From Triplophysa rosa (lineage: Eukaryota; Chordata; Actinopteri; Cypriniformes; Nemacheilidae): DNA of 64,000 nt. Numbering within the stretch: the stretch's first letter is position 1; every line of letters begins with the position of its first letter. The stretch covers positions 104,978 through 168,977 of the forward strand of contig NW_026634180.1 in the NCBI RefSeq assembly GCF_024868665.1, in the 5' to 3' direction. Below the pieces are notes generated by a model. The model saw only the letters and a list, made by a program, of their open reading frames with translations. It did not search any database and had not been told where the DNA came from. Position numbers and translations under genes: made by a program. Shown piece after piece: positions 63,190-64,000 of this stretch.

Positions 63190-64000
63190 ATGGCTAATGT
63201 TTCATATGTGTTTGTACCTCTGTGTGCAGATGAGGAAACGATCGCACTTCAGTCGGAACTGGAGGCTGTGGAGAAGCAGATCCAGGATCTACTAGAGAAG
63301 CAGACACACCTGCGAGAACGAAAAACGGCGCAGGAAACATCCAGAGCTGACGCTCGCAAATCCGTGGTAAGTTTTCGTCACGATTTGAATACTTCTTCCA
63401 CTTCTACTCCGCGTGTTTCTCTGCACAGAGCCCAGGCTTCGAGAACACGGTCAGCCCAAATGAACTTCACTCCTGCACCGGCACACCCACGGCGAAAGGC
63501 GCGGGCCAGGACTGGAGCGATGACACAACCGCCGCCACCGGTCTTCGAGATCCCGACCAGGAACCGCTTTGCCGCCCTCTGCGAGACGGAATGCAACGCT
63601 GTGGTCATCGGAGACTCAATCGTCCGGAACGTACGCGCTTCCTCCACTAAAGGTAAGGTGCGCACTCATTGTTTTCCTGGCGCCCGTGTTCTTGATGTCT
63701 CTGCGCAGGTACCTGCGATCCTGAAGGACGATGCTTACGTCGGAGCTGTCGTGCTGCACGCGGGGGTGAATGACGTCAGGATGAGGCAGTCGGAGATCCT
63801 GAAGAGGGACTTCAGGAGTCTGATCGAGACGGTACGCAATGCATCGCCCATGGCGAGGATCATCGTATCAGGGCCGCTTCCTACCTACCGACGAGGGAAT
63901 GAAAAGTTCAGTAGACTATTTGCTCTAAATAAATGGTTGATGTCATGGTGTATTGAACAGAAGCTGCTCTTTGTTAATAATTTTGATCTGTTCTGGGAGC
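63190..64000 (+). CDS. L2-type LINE ORF1 with coiled coil and SGNH esterase domain, partial
   Basis: ATG at 63190 (MANVSYVFVPLCADEETI) opens a frame of 270 codons with no stop to the window edge. Residues about 15-60 form a coiled coil (ALQSELEAVEKQIQDLLEKQ). A basic, Pro-rich linker follows, then an SGNH-hydrolase-like domain from about residue 120: block I VVIGDSIVRN (nucleophile Ser), a VLHAGVNDVR block with the Gly/Asn positions, and LFALNKWLMSW. This ORF1 layout is known from fish CR1/L2-clade LINEs such as ZfL2. The product is thought to bind RNA; the esterase role is unclear. The rest, including ORF2, is beyond the window. Confidence 0.88.
   Translation, partial: MANVSYVFVPLCADEETIALQSELEAVEKQIQDLLEKQTHLRERKTAQETSRADARKSVVSFRHDLNTSSTSTPRVSLHRAQASRTRSAQMNFTPAPAHPRRKARARTGAMTQPPPPVFEIPTRNRFAALCETECNAVVIGDSIVRNVRASSTKGKVRTHCFPGARVLDVSAQVPAILKDDAYVGAVVLHAGVNDVRMRQSEILKRDFRSLIETVRNASPMARIIVSGPLPTYRRGNEKFSRLFALNKWLMSWCIEQKLLFVNNFDLFWE

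Noticed and set aside
32700..64000. Upstream gk exon encoding the conserved APYWEP block
   Set aside because: I scanned the minus strand for it and found no matching stretch, so the exon is either outside the window or missed; not reported.

Overview
This window reads as vertebrate nuclear DNA, most likely from a teleost and probably a cyprinid. The evidence is three spliced exons of a glycerol kinase gene, a very high density of fish-type transposons (DIRS and Ngaro tyrosine-recombinase retrotransposons, Tf1/sushi-type Gypsy elements, L2-type LINEs, hAT, Tc1 and IS3EU-like DNA elements), and no bacterial or phage features. The only host gene I can support is gk on the minus strand, with exons at 32605-32689, 15233-15353 and 14839-14982. 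Almost everything else is mobile DNA, much of it nested.

Layout. 1-2850: remnant env gene of an endogenous retrovirus, its 3' non-coding region with a solo LTR inside, and a probable LTR. 2850-7880: repeat fragments (Gypsy reverse transcriptase piece, LINE tail, MITE-like pieces) and one unrecognised open frame. 7881-12089: a three-level nest of one hAT MITE, a second hAT element and a 2.2 kb non-autonomous LTR element, with a target-site duplication (TSD) for each level. 12569-13079: solo LTR. 14100-14640: decayed LINE. 14839-32689: gk exons; the 17.25 kb intron between the first two (32604-15354) holds a second nest, a non-autonomous LTR element (15777-23479) containing a hAT MITE (16204-22633) that contains an intact 5.5 kb Gypsy chromovirus (16339-21821), followed by a full-length but decayed DIRS element (24482-30153). 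33444-35573: a foldback IS3EU-like element. 36111-43872: second DIRS element whose right terminal repeat is split by an L2 insertion. 43945-49370: Tc1 piece, minisatellite-bearing LTR-element remnant, a perfect 195-bp inverted repeat, a chromovirus 3' end with a solo LTR inside its LTR, and a LINE tail. 49373-52241: third, internally deleted DIRS copy. 53043-55709: almost intact intron-containing hAT with an 8-bp TSD. 55710-59590: repeats and satellite-like DNA. 59591-62918: decayed Ngaro-like element. 63190-64000: an L2-type ORF1 that is open to the window edge.

How the parts fit. The intact Gypsy element and two non-autonomous LTR families share one architecture: a TATA box, about 30 bases later an 11-base transcript start, and the complement of those bases one base inside the 5' LTR. 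This is the geometry expected for Tf1/sushi self-priming, and suggests that an autonomous element of this type could mobilise the short families. Similarly, the hAT at 53043-55709 shares terminal sequence with the two hAT MITEs and is a plausible source of their transposase. The most notable material is therefore mobile-element architecture, not a new host system.
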